A stretch of 64,000 bases of DNA from Candidatus Krumholzibacteriota bacterium (lineage in GTDB: Bacteria; Krumholzibacteriota; Krumholzibacteriia; JAJRXK01). The notes below the pieces were generated by a model that was not told where the DNA came from, made no database searches, and saw only the letters and a program-made list of their open reading frames with translations. Positions 1 to 9,050 of this stretch are shown in pieces; position 1 is the stretch's first letter, and each line of letters opens with the position of its first letter. Both the position numbers and the translations under genes were made by a program. Where the stretch lies: assembly GCA_024276305.1 (NCBI GenBank), contig JAJRXK010000018.1, positions 45,818 to 109,817 of the forward strand, in the 5' to 3' direction.

Positions 1-252
1 TACCGAGTTCTGGGAACGGACGGTTTCGGCCGCAGTGATACGCGCCAAGCGCTGCGAGCCTTCTACGAGACCGATGCCGAGCACATGGTCTACGCGACGG
101 TCCATGCCCTGGCGCAGATGGATCGCCTCGATCAGGAAGTCGTCCTGGAAGCAAGAGAACGCCTCGGCATCGACCTCGACGGGATCGATCCGGCCCGCAC
201 CGACGAGATCGTCGGGAATCCCGCCCCGGAAGATGGAGACTCCCAGTCCTGA
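1..252 (+). CDS. aceE: Pyruvate dehydrogenase E1 component (AceE-type), C-terminal fragment cut by the window edge
   Basis: Frame 1 is open from base 1 and reads YRVLGTDGFGRSDTRQALRAFYETDAEHMVYATVHALAQMDRLDQEVV..., matching the AceE C-terminal 'VLGTDGFGRSD' signature; TGA at 250-252. Not in the ORF track because the start lies outside the window. Confidence 0.85.
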   Translation, partial: YRVLGTDGFGRSDTRQALRAFYETDAEHMVYATVHALAQMDRLDQEVVLEARERLGIDLDGIDPARTDEIVGNPAPEDGDSQS

Positions 253-256
253 GTGA

Positions 257-1069
257 TCAGGGCTGGGTCTCCGCTCCCGACAGAATCCGAGGCGCCGCAG
301 GATCTGCTCGAAGTCGCTCGCCCAGCTCTCGGGCTCGGCGTCCGAGCGAGAGATAGGGCCGGGGCGCGGGGAAGATCGATTCGTCCCGGCTCAAGTCGAA
401 GGCGCCGGTGCGTCCCTTGTGGCCCCCGGTATAGCCGAATCCCAGGCCGATTCGTCGGTCTCCTTCGCGGAAGAGCAGGAACCCGCTCAAGTCCACATCG
501 TCGAGTTTGCCCCGCAGCAACTTGTCGAGCCAACCGTCGATGTCCATCACGATGCTCCCAGCCGAAATGACGAAGAGGTCGAGGTCCTCGGCCTCGAGCA
601 CCACCGTGCTGTCACCCTTCTCACTCGGAAGGCGCAGACTCTGTGAACCCAATTCCCAATGCTCCAACTCCACTATCCGGGAGGCTCGGATGCTGCCGGG
701 ATTGTACTTCAGGATCGAGTAGGGAATCGGTGTCTTCACCGGTCCCACGAAACGCAGGCGCAGTCGAGCGTCCGACTTCGACGAGGGCCGTCGTGATACG
801 GATTCGAAGAGCTCGATCGGTAGACGGCTTCCTCCCCCGGCGCGGGCCAGAGAATCGAGGAGCGAAGCATCGGCCTCCCCGTAGAGACCGCGGTCGGTCA
901 CGTCCACCAAGAAGGCGAAGAGAGGATCCACCACGCCCTCGGCGTAGCCCACCTTCACCGGCCCGTGATCCATTCCGGACCACAGAGCCCCGGCGTGGGC
1001 CGAGCCGGTCCACGCCACCGAGCAGAGTATGAGCGCGAAGAGGGAGAGCTCAGGCCCGCGGAAGCGCAC
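257..1069 (-). CDS. Hypothetical secreted protein
   Basis: 270 aa ORF with an N-terminal signal peptide ([26 protein letters not shown]); start overlaps the 3' end of rho by 20 bp. Confidence 0.6.
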   Translation of the reverse strand: MRFRGPELSLFALILCSVAWTGSAHAGALWSGMDHGPVKVGYAEGVVDPLFAFLVDVTDRGLYGEADASLLDSLARAGGGSRLPIELFESVSRRPSSKSDARLRLRFVGPVKTPIPYSILKYNPGSIRASRIVELEHWELGSQSLRLPSEKGDSTVVLEAEDLDLFVISAGSIVMDIDGWLDKLLRGKLDDVDLSGFLLFREGDRRIGLGFGYTGGHKGRTGAFDLSRDESIFPAPRPYLSLGRRARELGERLRADPAAPRILSGAETQP

Positions 1070-2282
1070 GCAGGAGGTCCTCGTTGGTGGGGTGCTTCGC
1101 CATCAACTTCAGCAGTCCTTCCATGGCCCGGTCCGGAGACATGTTCGAGAGCACACGACGCACCTTGTGGATCAACTCCATGATCTCCGGATCGTAGAGC
1201 TTCTCTTCCTTGCGTGTCCCGCTCTTGGCGATGTCCACGGCGGGGAAGATGCGCTTCTCGAAGAGTTGACGCGAGAGAACGATCTCGGTATTGCCGGTTC
1301 CCTTGAACTCCTGAAAAATGACTTCGTCCATCTTGGATCCGGTGTCGACGAGAGCAGTTCCGATGATGGTCAGACTTCCGCCATTCTCCAGATTCCTCGC
1401 CGCACCGAAGAGGCGCCGCGGCATCTGCATGGTATTCGCATCCAGCCCCCCGGTCAGAGTGCGTCCGGAATCACCGAGGGTCGTGTTGTAGGCGCGAGCG
1501 AGGCGAGTGATGGAGTCGAGCAACAGGACCACGTCCTCACCCGCGAGCACCGGCTCGAGAACTCGATCGATGGTGCTTTCCGTCGTTCGGACATGCTCCC
1601 GGGCCGTGCGATCACTGCTGGCCGCGATCACCTCCGCATGACAGGAACGGGTGAAGTGCGTCACTTCCTCCGGGCGTTCGTCCACGAGCAGGGCAAAGAC
1701 CTTCGCGTCGGGATGGTTGGCGTGAAGAGACTCCGCGATCTCCAGGAGCAGCGTCGTCTTTCCCGCCTTCGGCGGGGCCACGATGAGACATCGTTGCCCG
1801 CGACCGATGGGCGCCACCAGATCGATCACCCGGGGAGTGAGGGATCCATCGTCGCGCGAGAGAATCCATCGCTCGCAGGGATCGATGCTGGTCTCGAGCT
1901 GGAGACGATCGAAGAGCTGACGAAGCCGTTGGTTGCGGCCGTTCCGTACGTCTCCCGAGTTCCGACGTCCCCGTCCTCCACTGGCCCCCGAAGGTCGTCC
2001 TCCCCGTCGTGAGCGCTGCTTGCGGCCGCCCCCCGAGGGTCGACCCTGACCCTGACCCTGGCCCGAGCGACGGCGCTGCCGCTCCTCGGGACGGGCAGTG
2101 TCCTCGGCTTCGGCATTGCGCCGGCCCGAAGAACGTTTGCGACGACGGGGCGAATTGCCCCCGCCGTTGGAAGAAGGCGGTTCGGATGCGGTGGGATCCG
2201 GCTGCACTGGAGCGGCGGATCGTCCGTTGCGGCGCCATCCGCTTCTGCGGGCGCGCGGCGACTTCGTTGGTGGCTTGGCCAT
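1050..2282 (-). CDS. rho: Transcription termination factor Rho with an atypical Arg/Gly-rich N-terminus
   Basis: Canonical Rho ATPase core: [75 protein letters not shown] track gives 2357; the start at MAKPPTKS (2282) is preferred. Confidence 0.93.
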   Translation of the reverse strand: MAKPPTKSPRARRSGWRRNGRSAAPVQPDPTASEPPSSNGGGNSPRRRKRSSGRRNAEAEDTARPEERQRRRSGQGQGQGRPSGGGRKQRSRRGGRPSGASGGRGRRNSGDVRNGRNQRLRQLFDRLQLETSIDPCERWILSRDDGSLTPRVIDLVAPIGRGQRCLIVAPPKAGKTTLLLEIAESLHANHPDAKVFALLVDERPEEVTHFTRSCHAEVIAASSDRTAREHVRTTESTIDRVLEPVLAGEDVVLLLDSITRLARAYNTTLGDSGRTLTGGLDANTMQMPRRLFGAARNLENGGSLTIIGTALVDTGSKMDEVIFQEFKGTGNTEIVLSRQLFEKRIFPAVDIAKSGTRKEEKLYDPEIMELIHKVRRVLSNMSPDRAMEGLLKLMAKHPTNEDLLRALPRA

Positions 2283-2561
2283 GCTCTCGGTTCGAAAAAA
2301 GAATCTGACTTTCGTGTCCGAGGGTAGGCCGTAGCACTTGTCCGGACACGCATGCAACGCAGCTGAGCGGCGTCTCTTGCACTTTGTTGTGGATTCCAGG
2401 GAGGAGCCAAAGGCTCATCTCCCTCTCCGCCGCAACCTTCGATCCATCCGTGGGGGATGATCTTCTCGGCGGGAGATACTACAGCCTTACTCCATTTCCC
2501 TTGCCTCCGCAACGCTTTCTCTCGATTCTGTCTCTATTCTCCCCTCCTCGGGATCCATTCC

Positions 2562-2804
2562 ATGACCCCGCAGCCGACCCTTCACGACCCCGCGTTCCGC
2601 CGGCGCGCCCTGCAGCACCTGAGCCAGGTGGACCCAGCCATGGGCCGTTGGATTCGGGAACAAGGCGATATCTGGCCGGTTCGGAAGGTGTCGTATTTCG
2701 TGTTGCTCTGCCGAATCATCCTCGACCAGCAGATCAGCGTGCAGGCAGGCCGTACGATCTTCGGCCGATGGCGGAGAAGCCTGGCCCGCTTCGATGCGGA
2801 GTGA
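2562..2804 (+). pseudogene. Truncated AlkA-like / HhH-GPD DNA glycosylase N-terminal fragment (about 80 aa)
   Basis: MTPQPTLHDPAFRRRALQHLSQVDPAMGRWIREQGDIWPVRKVSYFVLLCRIILDQQISVQAGRTIFGRW resembles the AlkA-family segment leading to '(G/D)QQ(I/L)S'; stops before the HhH-GPD motif. Confidence 0.5.
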
Positions 2805-2903
2805 AGCAGCCCCGAAACCGAACAATCTCTCGTCCCATCTCCGCGGTGGAGATATGCTCTGCGTTTTCCGCTCTCCCCTGCTGCTTCCCCTCGCGAGGTC
2901 ACG

Positions 2904-4331
2904 ATGAACGCACGCGCCTTGGCTCCACTGGTCCTTCTCGCCGCTTTCCTCTCCCCGTCGCCCTCGCACAGCGCGGCCGCCGAACTCGACCGAGTGGCCC
3001 CGCAACTCCTGGGCGCAGCCCACCGATCGACCGAGGCCTACGATCGCCTGGGCGAGCTCTGCGACGAGATCGGACATCGGATCACGGGATCTCCGCGCTT
3101 GGAGGAGGCCGTCACCTGGGCCGCCGACCTGATGCGAGACTACGGCTTGGAGAACGTCCACACCGAGGAGGTGGTCGTCCCCCACTGGATTCGCGGGAAG
3201 GAATCCGCGTGGCTGGTCTCGCCGAGCCGCCAACCGCTCCACATTCTGGGTCTTGGCCGAAGCGTGGGAACGGGCGAAGGAGGCGTCGAGGCCGAGGTCG
3301 TGGTGGTCGACAGCTTCGAGGACCTCGACTCCCGCCCCGAGGAAGAGATCGCGGGCAAGATCGTGCTCTTCGACGTTCCCTTCCAGGGCTACGGCAAGAC
3401 CGTCGCCTACCGGGGACGGGGACCCAGCGCCGCGGCCAGGAGAGGGGCGGTGGCCTGTCTGGTCCGGTCAGTGGGACTCGACGGACTCCAGACCCCCCAC
3501 ACCGGAGCCCTTCGCTACGCAGAGGACGCGCCGCGGATTCCCGCGGCCGCGGTCACCATGGAAGACGCCCAGAGGATCGCGCGGATGGTGGGCCGGGGAC
3601 GGACCGTCGTCGCCCACCTGGAAATGGAAGCCCGCAACGCAGAGGAGACCCTCTCCCACAACGTGGTGGGCGAGTGGCGGGGGAGTGAGGCTCCCGAAGA
3701 AATCGTGGTTCTGGGGGGCCACCTCGATTCCTGGGATGTGGGCCAGGGAGCCCAGGACGACGGCTCCGGGTGCATGATCGCTCTGCATGCAGTGCGTCTG
3801 ATCCAGCAATTGGGCCTGCGTCCGAAACGCACCTTGAGGGTGGTGTTCTGGACCAATGAAGAGTACGGACTCCGAGGAGGCAGGGCCTACGCCGAGGCCC
3901 ACGCCGACGAGATCGAGCACCATGTGGCCGCGATCGAGAGCGACGGCGGGAATGGTCGCGCCCGTGGCTTTCGACTCGACCTCCGCGAGGTCGAGTCCTC
4001 CGATCGCCCGACCGACGCATCGATCGAGGATCTGCGGGAACGGGCCCTGCGATTCCTGGACGTGGTGGGAGCGGAACTGCGCTTCGTGGGAGCCGACACC
4101 ATGCGAGCCGGCGGCTCTGGCGCCGACATCAGTCCGCTGGCTCGAGCGGGTGTCCCCTGTCTCGGTCTGGACCATGAGATGTCCGAGTACTTTCGGATCC
4201 ACCACACCGAAGCGGACACCTTCGACCGCATCGACCCCGATGACCTGGCCCACAACGTTGGAGTGATGGCGGTCATGGCCTTTGCCCTCGCCGACGCCCC
4301 CCGCGGCCTGCGGACCGGCGCCACCCCCTGA
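2904..4331 (+). CDS. M28 family metallopeptidase (carboxypeptidase Q/PGCP-like), secreted
   Basis: Signal peptide; metal-site motifs GGHLDSWDVGQGAQDDGSG, NEEYGLRGG, ESDGG, IHHTEADT. Confidence 0.85.
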   Translation: MNARALAPLVLLAAFLSPSPSHSAAAELDRVAPQLLGAAHRSTEAYDRLGELCDEIGHRITGSPRLEEAVTWAADLMRDYGLENVHTEEVVVPHWIRGKESAWLVSPSRQPLHILGLGRSVGTGEGGVEAEVVVVDSFEDLDSRPEEEIAGKIVLFDVPFQGYGKTVAYRGRGPSAAARRGAVACLVRSVGLDGLQTPHTGALRYAEDAPRIPAAAVTMEDAQRIARMVGRGRTVVAHLEMEARNAEETLSHNVVGEWRGSEAPEEIVVLGGHLDSWDVGQGAQDDGSGCMIALHAVRLIQQLGLRPKRTLRVVFWTNEEYGLRGGRAYAEAHADEIEHHVAAIESDGGNGRARGFRLDLREVESSDRPTDASIEDLRERALRFLDVVGAELRFVGADTMRAGGSGADISPLARAGVPCLGLDHEMSEYFRIHHTEADTFDRIDPDDLAHNVGVMAVMAFALADAPRGLRTGATP

Positions 4332-4440
4332 TCCCCCCCTCGGGCCCCACATCGGCCGTCGATACGGGGCTGGCTTGGGTTTGCAGATCTTTCCCCAACG
4401 TCCCCATCGGGCCCTGGTGCGGTCGATTCGATCGGCAGAC

Positions 4441-4470
4441 TTGTCTCCGAGGGGCAGAAAAATGTACACT
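4441..4470 (+). promoter_or_regulatory. Putative sigma70-like promoter (TTGTCT-N18-TACACT)
   Basis: TTGTCT at 4441-4446 and TACACT at 4465-4470, about 60 bp before the 4533 ORF. Confidence 0.35.
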
Positions 4471-4532
4471 CGACGGACGCGCCCCTCGCCAATCGCGCCC
4501 TAGTTGAAGCATCTCCAGGAGGCTCCCTCAGC

Positions 4533-7500
4533 ATGAAGTCCACTCGCGGTCTCGCCATCCCCAGCGTGCTCCTCGCCGGAATCCTGAGTCTGTTCGTCGC
4601 CACGGGCTCCTTCGCCAAGGCGGTGGTTCAACCGACTCCCAGCTCTCCCGACCGACCGAATCTGGCGGAATACGATTCCAGCCTCCTCCTCCACGGCGGC
4701 CCCGCCGGACGCTTCGCCAAAGCGGTCGCTGACAGTTTCAATCTCTACGGCGGGGTCAAGTCCGACGGAACGAACGACCGACGCCCCGAGGGCCAGTTCG
4801 AAGATCCCCTCCTCGCTCCTCAGAGTCAGGGATGGTTCGGGGTCGACCGGACCGAGAATCCGACCTTCTGGCATCCCTCGACCTTCAACGCATCGACTCT
4901 CCCTCCTGGAGCAGGCAACACCGCGATGTTCTCGGGAGTGGAGGCCGGGACTCCCGGCTACCTGACCGCGCCGGGATACGGGAACAATTGGAACGATGTC
5001 CTGCAGTGGGAAGCCCTCACCAACCCCACCATCTTCACTCAGGTTCGGCTCCAATTCGACTACCACCACGACACCGAACCGGGCTATGACTTTTTCCACG
5101 TCGAATTCGATTCGGCGGGAACCTGGGTCTCGATGCTGACCATCGATTCGTCGAACCGCGACAGCACCGGCGCCTTCGTGCCCCAGGTCTTCGACCAGAG
5201 CGTGACCTTCACTCCCCTGATGTACACCGGCCCCCAGCTGGCCGGAATCCGGCTCCGCATCCGAATCACCAGCGACAGCGCATGGTCCGACGAAGACGGA
5301 CTCTTCCCCACCGACGGCGCGGCACAGATCGACAACGTGCGGGTCTCCTTCAACGGAGTCCTGGTCACCACCAATGGAGACGACGGCGTCGCGACCTTCG
5401 AGGACACGGGCTCCGGGCCGGACACCGAGGGATGGACCCCCGTCTCCGCGGTCTTCGCCGGAGATTTCGCCAAAGTGATTCCGCAACTCCGCGACATCGA
5501 TCCCTGCCGCCAGAATCTCTCGCCCCAGATCGGATTCGTCGACGACGGAACGCCTCCTTCGAACAGCTCGATCAGCACCGGAGGAACGATCTCCCCCAAC
5601 TGGAACTATGGAGTGCGCGGCGGATGGGTCGTGAACTTCAACGGTGGCCTCAGCTTCGGGGGAGTCGAACTCAACAACGAATTCTGGTCCCCGGAAATCG
5701 CCTGGAACGACACGACCACCACTCTCGACGACGGACTCGTCGGCGGTGCATTCCTCCGCTTCTCCGTGTGGCAGCACCTGCCCTTCGACAACGGCATGTT
5801 CTGGACCTGGGCGGTGCGGAGTGAAGTCGGTGGAACCTGGTCGAATTGGCAGAATCGCAATTTCGTCTACTACGGCGGAGGAGTGCCGAATTACGCCAAT
5901 GTCCAGACCGACGTCACGGATCTCCTGATCCCCAATCCCGATCATGTCCAAATCGCGCTGGGGGTGATCGATCTGGCCCAGGAATTCCTCGTTGCGGGCG
6001 ACGATGCCACTCCGGCTCCGACCTTCGACAATGTGAGTTTCTGGCGCTACAACAAGACTGGCCCCGCCTTCAACGCGGAGGTCATCAATCTCTTCCAGGA
6101 CAGCTTCCCCAATGGCGGCTCGATCGACGCGGTGGGCAATCCCGCCGGGCTGTCGGTGCGATTGGACATGGCCCGGGACGTCTCGTCCGGCGTCATGAAC
6201 GTGGCCGGAGACTCCATCGTCGTCGACGTGACCCCATCGATTCCCGGCACCTCGCTCGCGGGTCTGCCGGTGATGAAGTGGATCCTCGATGCGAATCCGC
6301 TCTTCGATTCCGTCCGATCGATTCCTCCCGGAGCGACGAACCTGGGTCCCGGACCCAAGGGTTGGACCCGATGGATGGGAACGGTGACCGGGGACAGTGC
6401 CCGGACCTCGGCCGGCGCGGTGGTCGCGAACAAGTATTTCTTCGACGCCCCGAACGACGGCCCCCCCAATCCGAACGCGGCGTTGCAGCATGTCGAGCCG
6501 GCGATGTTCTTTCCGGGTGACCGATTCCGCTATTTCATCGAGGCGGTGGACGATCTCGGCAATGCTTCGATTCTTCCGGCGGACACCACCGGATTCATGG
6601 GTTCGGGAGACTACAACCGCGTGTTCACGGTCAAGGCCTTGCCTTCGATCGTCGATGACGGGGCCGGTGGCACCCAGCAGCCTCCGGTCCTGGTGGTCAA
6701 CGACTTCGGTCATCGAGGGGGAGAGGGGGCCTTCCTGACCGCCTTCCATCAGAACGGTCTCTTCGAGGACACCGACTTCGATGTCTACACCGTTCAAGGC
6801 CCGAGCTCCCTGGTGAGCAATGGCATCGGCTCGGCCGGAGTCCACGGCGCGAACGCCCAGCAACTCGGCGGATACCGGATCTTGATGTACCTCGCCGGCA
6901 ATCTCTCCACCGGCTTGATTTCGGATGGCTCGAACGCCAATGGTCACGACAAGAGTTCCGACGTCCAAACCCTCACCCAGTGGCATGGCCTGCCCGGAGA
7001 TCGTTTCGCGGTCCATTTCGGGGATGACCTCTGCTCCTTCCTGGCCGGAGGAGGCGGAAACACCTCCACCTACCTGGCCACCATTCTCTCCGTGAACCTG
7101 GTGGACAACGATGTCCGCAACGACATCGAGGGACAGGCCGCCAGTCTCGTCCAACCCACGGGGGCGGCCGGGGGACTCTTCGCTCAGGAGTTCATCGCCT
7201 TCGGCGGCTGTTTGGGAATCAATCAATTCGACAATGTGCTCCCCCTCGCGCCTGCCGTCGCGACCCACAAATTCGTGTCGAATTCGACTCTCCTGCCTTT
7301 GGCCCCCGCCGCCAGCGTCTGGCATCAGCGAATCCAGAACATCGCCGGTGTCGACTACCAGAGAGTGGATCTGACCTTCCCCTACGGCTTCCACTACATC
7401 TTTGGCCCCATCGCCAAGGGAGCGGTCGGAAGCTCGACCAGCACCATCGTGCTCGCGGAGATTCTCAACGCCTTCGGTCAGGCGGTGAATCCGGGCGGCG

Positions 7501-7802
7501 CGGTTCCCGCTCCGCAGGCTCGAGGACGCCTCTCGGTCGAACCGAATCTCCCCAACCCCTTCAACCCCACCACCACCATCCGATTCGATGCCCCCCCTCG
7601 GGGAGAGGTGAGAGTCCGGATCTACAACCTCCGCGGCGAGCTCGTGCGCGATCTCCTGAACGGATCGGTCGAGGCCGGAAAGCATCGTGTGGTCTGGGAC
7701 GGAACCGATACCAGTGGCAATTCCGTGGCGAGCGGAGTCTATGTCTACGAGGTGGAGGGTTTCGGAGATCGAGTCACCAAGAAGATGGCTCTGGTCAAGT
7801 AG
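4533..7802 (+). CDS. Large secreted protein with C-terminal FlgD-like/T9SS-type sorting-like domain
   Basis: 1089 aa; signal peptide; C-terminus LSVEPNLPNPFNPTTTIRFDAPPRGEVRVRIYNLRGELVRDLLNGSVEAGKHRVVWDGTDTSGNSVASGVYVYEVEGFGDRVTKKMALVK. Confidence 0.8.
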   Translation: MKSTRGLAIPSVLLAGILSLFVATGSFAKAVVQPTPSSPDRPNLAEYDSSLLLHGGPAGRFAKAVADSFNLYGGVKSDGTNDRRPEGQFEDPLLAPQSQGWFGVDRTENPTFWHPSTFNASTLPPGAGNTAMFSGVEAGTPGYLTAPGYGNNWNDVLQWEALTNPTIFTQVRLQFDYHHDTEPGYDFFHVEFDSAGTWVSMLTIDSSNRDSTGAFVPQVFDQSVTFTPLMYTGPQLAGIRLRIRITSDSAWSDEDGLFPTDGAAQIDNVRVSFNGVLVTTNGDDGVATFEDTGSGPDTEGWTPVSAVFAGDFAKVIPQLRDIDPCRQNLSPQIGFVDDGTPPSNSSISTGGTISPNWNYGVRGGWVVNFNGGLSFGGVELNNEFWSPEIAWNDTTTTLDDGLVGGAFLRFSVWQHLPFDNGMFWTWAVRSEVGGTWSNWQNRNFVYYGGGVPNYANVQTDVTDLLIPNPDHVQIALGVIDLAQEFLVAGDDATPAPTFDNVSFWRYNKTGPAFNAEVINLFQDSFPNGGSIDAVGNPAGLSVRLDMARDVSSGVMNVAGDSIVVDVTPSIPGTSLAGLPVMKWILDANPLFDSVRSIPPGATNLGPGPKGWTRWMGTVTGDSARTSAGAVVANKYFFDAPNDGPPNPNAALQHVEPAMFFPGDRFRYFIEAVDDLGNASILPADTTGFMGSGDYNRVFTVKALPSIVDDGAGGTQQPPVLVVNDFGHRGGEGAFLTAFHQNGLFEDTDFDVYTVQGPSSLVSNGIGSAGVHGANAQQLGGYRILMYLAGNLSTGLISDGSNANGHDKSSDVQTLTQWHGLPGDRFAVHFGDDLCSFLAGGGGNTSTYLATILSVNLVDNDVRNDIEGQAASLVQPTGAAGGLFAQEFIAFGGCLGINQFDNVLPLAPAVATHKFVSNSTLLPLAPAASVWHQRIQNIAGVDYQRVDLTFPYGFHYIFGPIAKGAVGSSTSTIVLAEILNAFGQAVNPGGAVPAPQARGRLSVEPNLPNPFNPTTTIRFDAPPRGEVRVRIYNLRGELVRDLLNGSVEAGKHRVVWDGTDTSGNSVASGVYVYEVEGFGDRVTKKMALVK

Positions 7803-7829
7803 CCAATAGAGCCCTGCAACGGAAGCCCC

Positions 7830-7857
7830 GGCCCCGCCATCTCCCGACGGCGGGGCC
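7830..7857. terminator. Hairpin between convergent genes
   Basis: GGCCCCGCC-N10-GGCGGGGCC, then ATTTCCTT. Confidence 0.6.
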
Positions 7858-7867
7858 ATTTCCTTCC

Positions 7868-7887
7868 CGCCGGCTTCGAAGCCGGCG
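7868..7887. terminator. Second hairpin/palindrome between convergent genes
   Basis: Perfect palindrome CGCCGGCTTCGAAGCCGGCG. Confidence 0.5.
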
Positions 7888-7895
7888 AAAGGCCT

Positions 7896-8963
7896 TCACT
7901 GACGACGCGCGCGAATCGTGGATCCGAAGGGAGATGAAGGCTGCTCCGGGGCCTGATCCGCAGGCCCGGAGAACGGGGCCTGCGTTCGGTAGTCATAGCC
8001 GCCGGCCTCGGCCAACTCCCTCAGACTCGGCACGAATCCGGACCAGGTATCGCTCACCTGTCCTCCTTGCACCCAGATCGCAGCCGGGTACATGGTGGTC
8101 AGCTTCTCGAAGCGATCCAGGTCCAGCACGTGGATCGGATAAGTCGGCTGGAAGGCTTCCCGGAATTGTCCCAGGGATGCCGGGTCGGAGAAGGTCACTC
8201 CGTGGACCGTCACCCCCTCCAGGCGGCGATGCATCAGCTCCACGCCTCCGGCGAATGCCCAACAGTGGTCGCAATCCGCCGAGAAGAGAAAGAGAAGCTG
8301 GTCGCCGCGACTGAGGTCGAGCGGAGGATCGGCCTGCGACAGCGAAGCGAGGGCTTCGGCCGGAACTTCGAGCTTCTCGTCCGCCGGAAGCATGGGGTTG
8401 CCCGAGAGAAAGAGAACTCCCCCCAGAAGGAAGGCCGACCATCCGGTGACCGTGGTCACCCGATGACCGCTGGGGATCAGATCTTCACCCCAGGCCAGAC
8501 TCAACCCCACGAAGAGGAGCAGCAGCATGTCGACGAAGAGTTCGACCGTCGGAGGCATCTGGACGACCTCGCCGAAACACCCACAATCGCTCAGCCCGTT
8601 TCGAATGGCGTAGACGATCATCGCCACGAAGAGTAGGACCAGCGGCAGCGAGACCTTGGTGGCCCACCTCCGTCCCACCCCCAACACCAGCATGACTCCC
8701 AGGGCCAATTCCAGCGCGGTCATTCCTGTCCCCGCGGGAAGCACCCAATGGCCCCCCAGAATCCCGTAGTCGGCAATCGAAGACAGAAAGGCCCTCGGGG
8801 CCAAGATCTTGGTGCCCGCCGAGAAGATGAACACGGCACCCAGACAGATCGCACTGACCAGGCCGATGGCGCGGCGGCCCGGACTCGGCGAGGAGAATTC
8901 TGCAGTCGAGTTCATCGCATTCCTCTCGAAACGAGGGAGAAGGGCTCTAGTCGTCTTGACCAT
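7896..8963 (-). CDS. MauE/DoxX-like membrane protein with C-terminal thioredoxin-like domain
   Basis: N-terminal DoxX/MauE-like TM region (FIFSAGTKILAPRAF...; NGLSDCGCFGEVV), then a soluble thioredoxin-like region (LLFLFSADCDHCWAFAG...). Start could be 8918 (MNSTAEF). Confidence 0.65.
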   Translation of the reverse strand: MVKTTRALLPRFERNAMNSTAEFSSPSPGRRAIGLVSAICLGAVFIFSAGTKILAPRAFLSSIADYGILGGHWVLPAGTGMTALELALGVMLVLGVGRRWATKVSLPLVLLFVAMIVYAIRNGLSDCGCFGEVVQMPPTVELFVDMLLLLFVGLSLAWGEDLIPSGHRVTTVTGWSAFLLGGVLFLSGNPMLPADEKLEVPAEALASLSQADPPLDLSRGDQLLFLFSADCDHCWAFAGGVELMHRRLEGVTVHGVTFSDPASLGQFREAFQPTYPIHVLDLDRFEKLTTMYPAAIWVQGGQVSDTWSGFVPSLRELAEAGGYDYRTQAPFSGPADQAPEQPSSPFGSTIRARRQ

Positions 8964-9050
8964 GCAATCATATACTGGACCCGACGTCGGGCAAGATCAC
9001 AGTCCCGGTGCATCGGCGCCATCTGAAACCGACTCCGACGCGACCCCTGC

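Noticed and set aside
2040-2062. Short GACCCT tandem repeat as a possible phase-variable tract
   Set aside because: Only about three 6-bp units, in frame within rho, encoding GQGQGQ; length change would not shift the frame.
4500-7859. 1,119-aa ORF antisense to the secreted protein at 4533
   Set aside because: Mirror ORF produced by GC-rich third positions of the sense gene; no signal peptide or family signature, while the sense strand has a coherent signal peptide and sorting domain.
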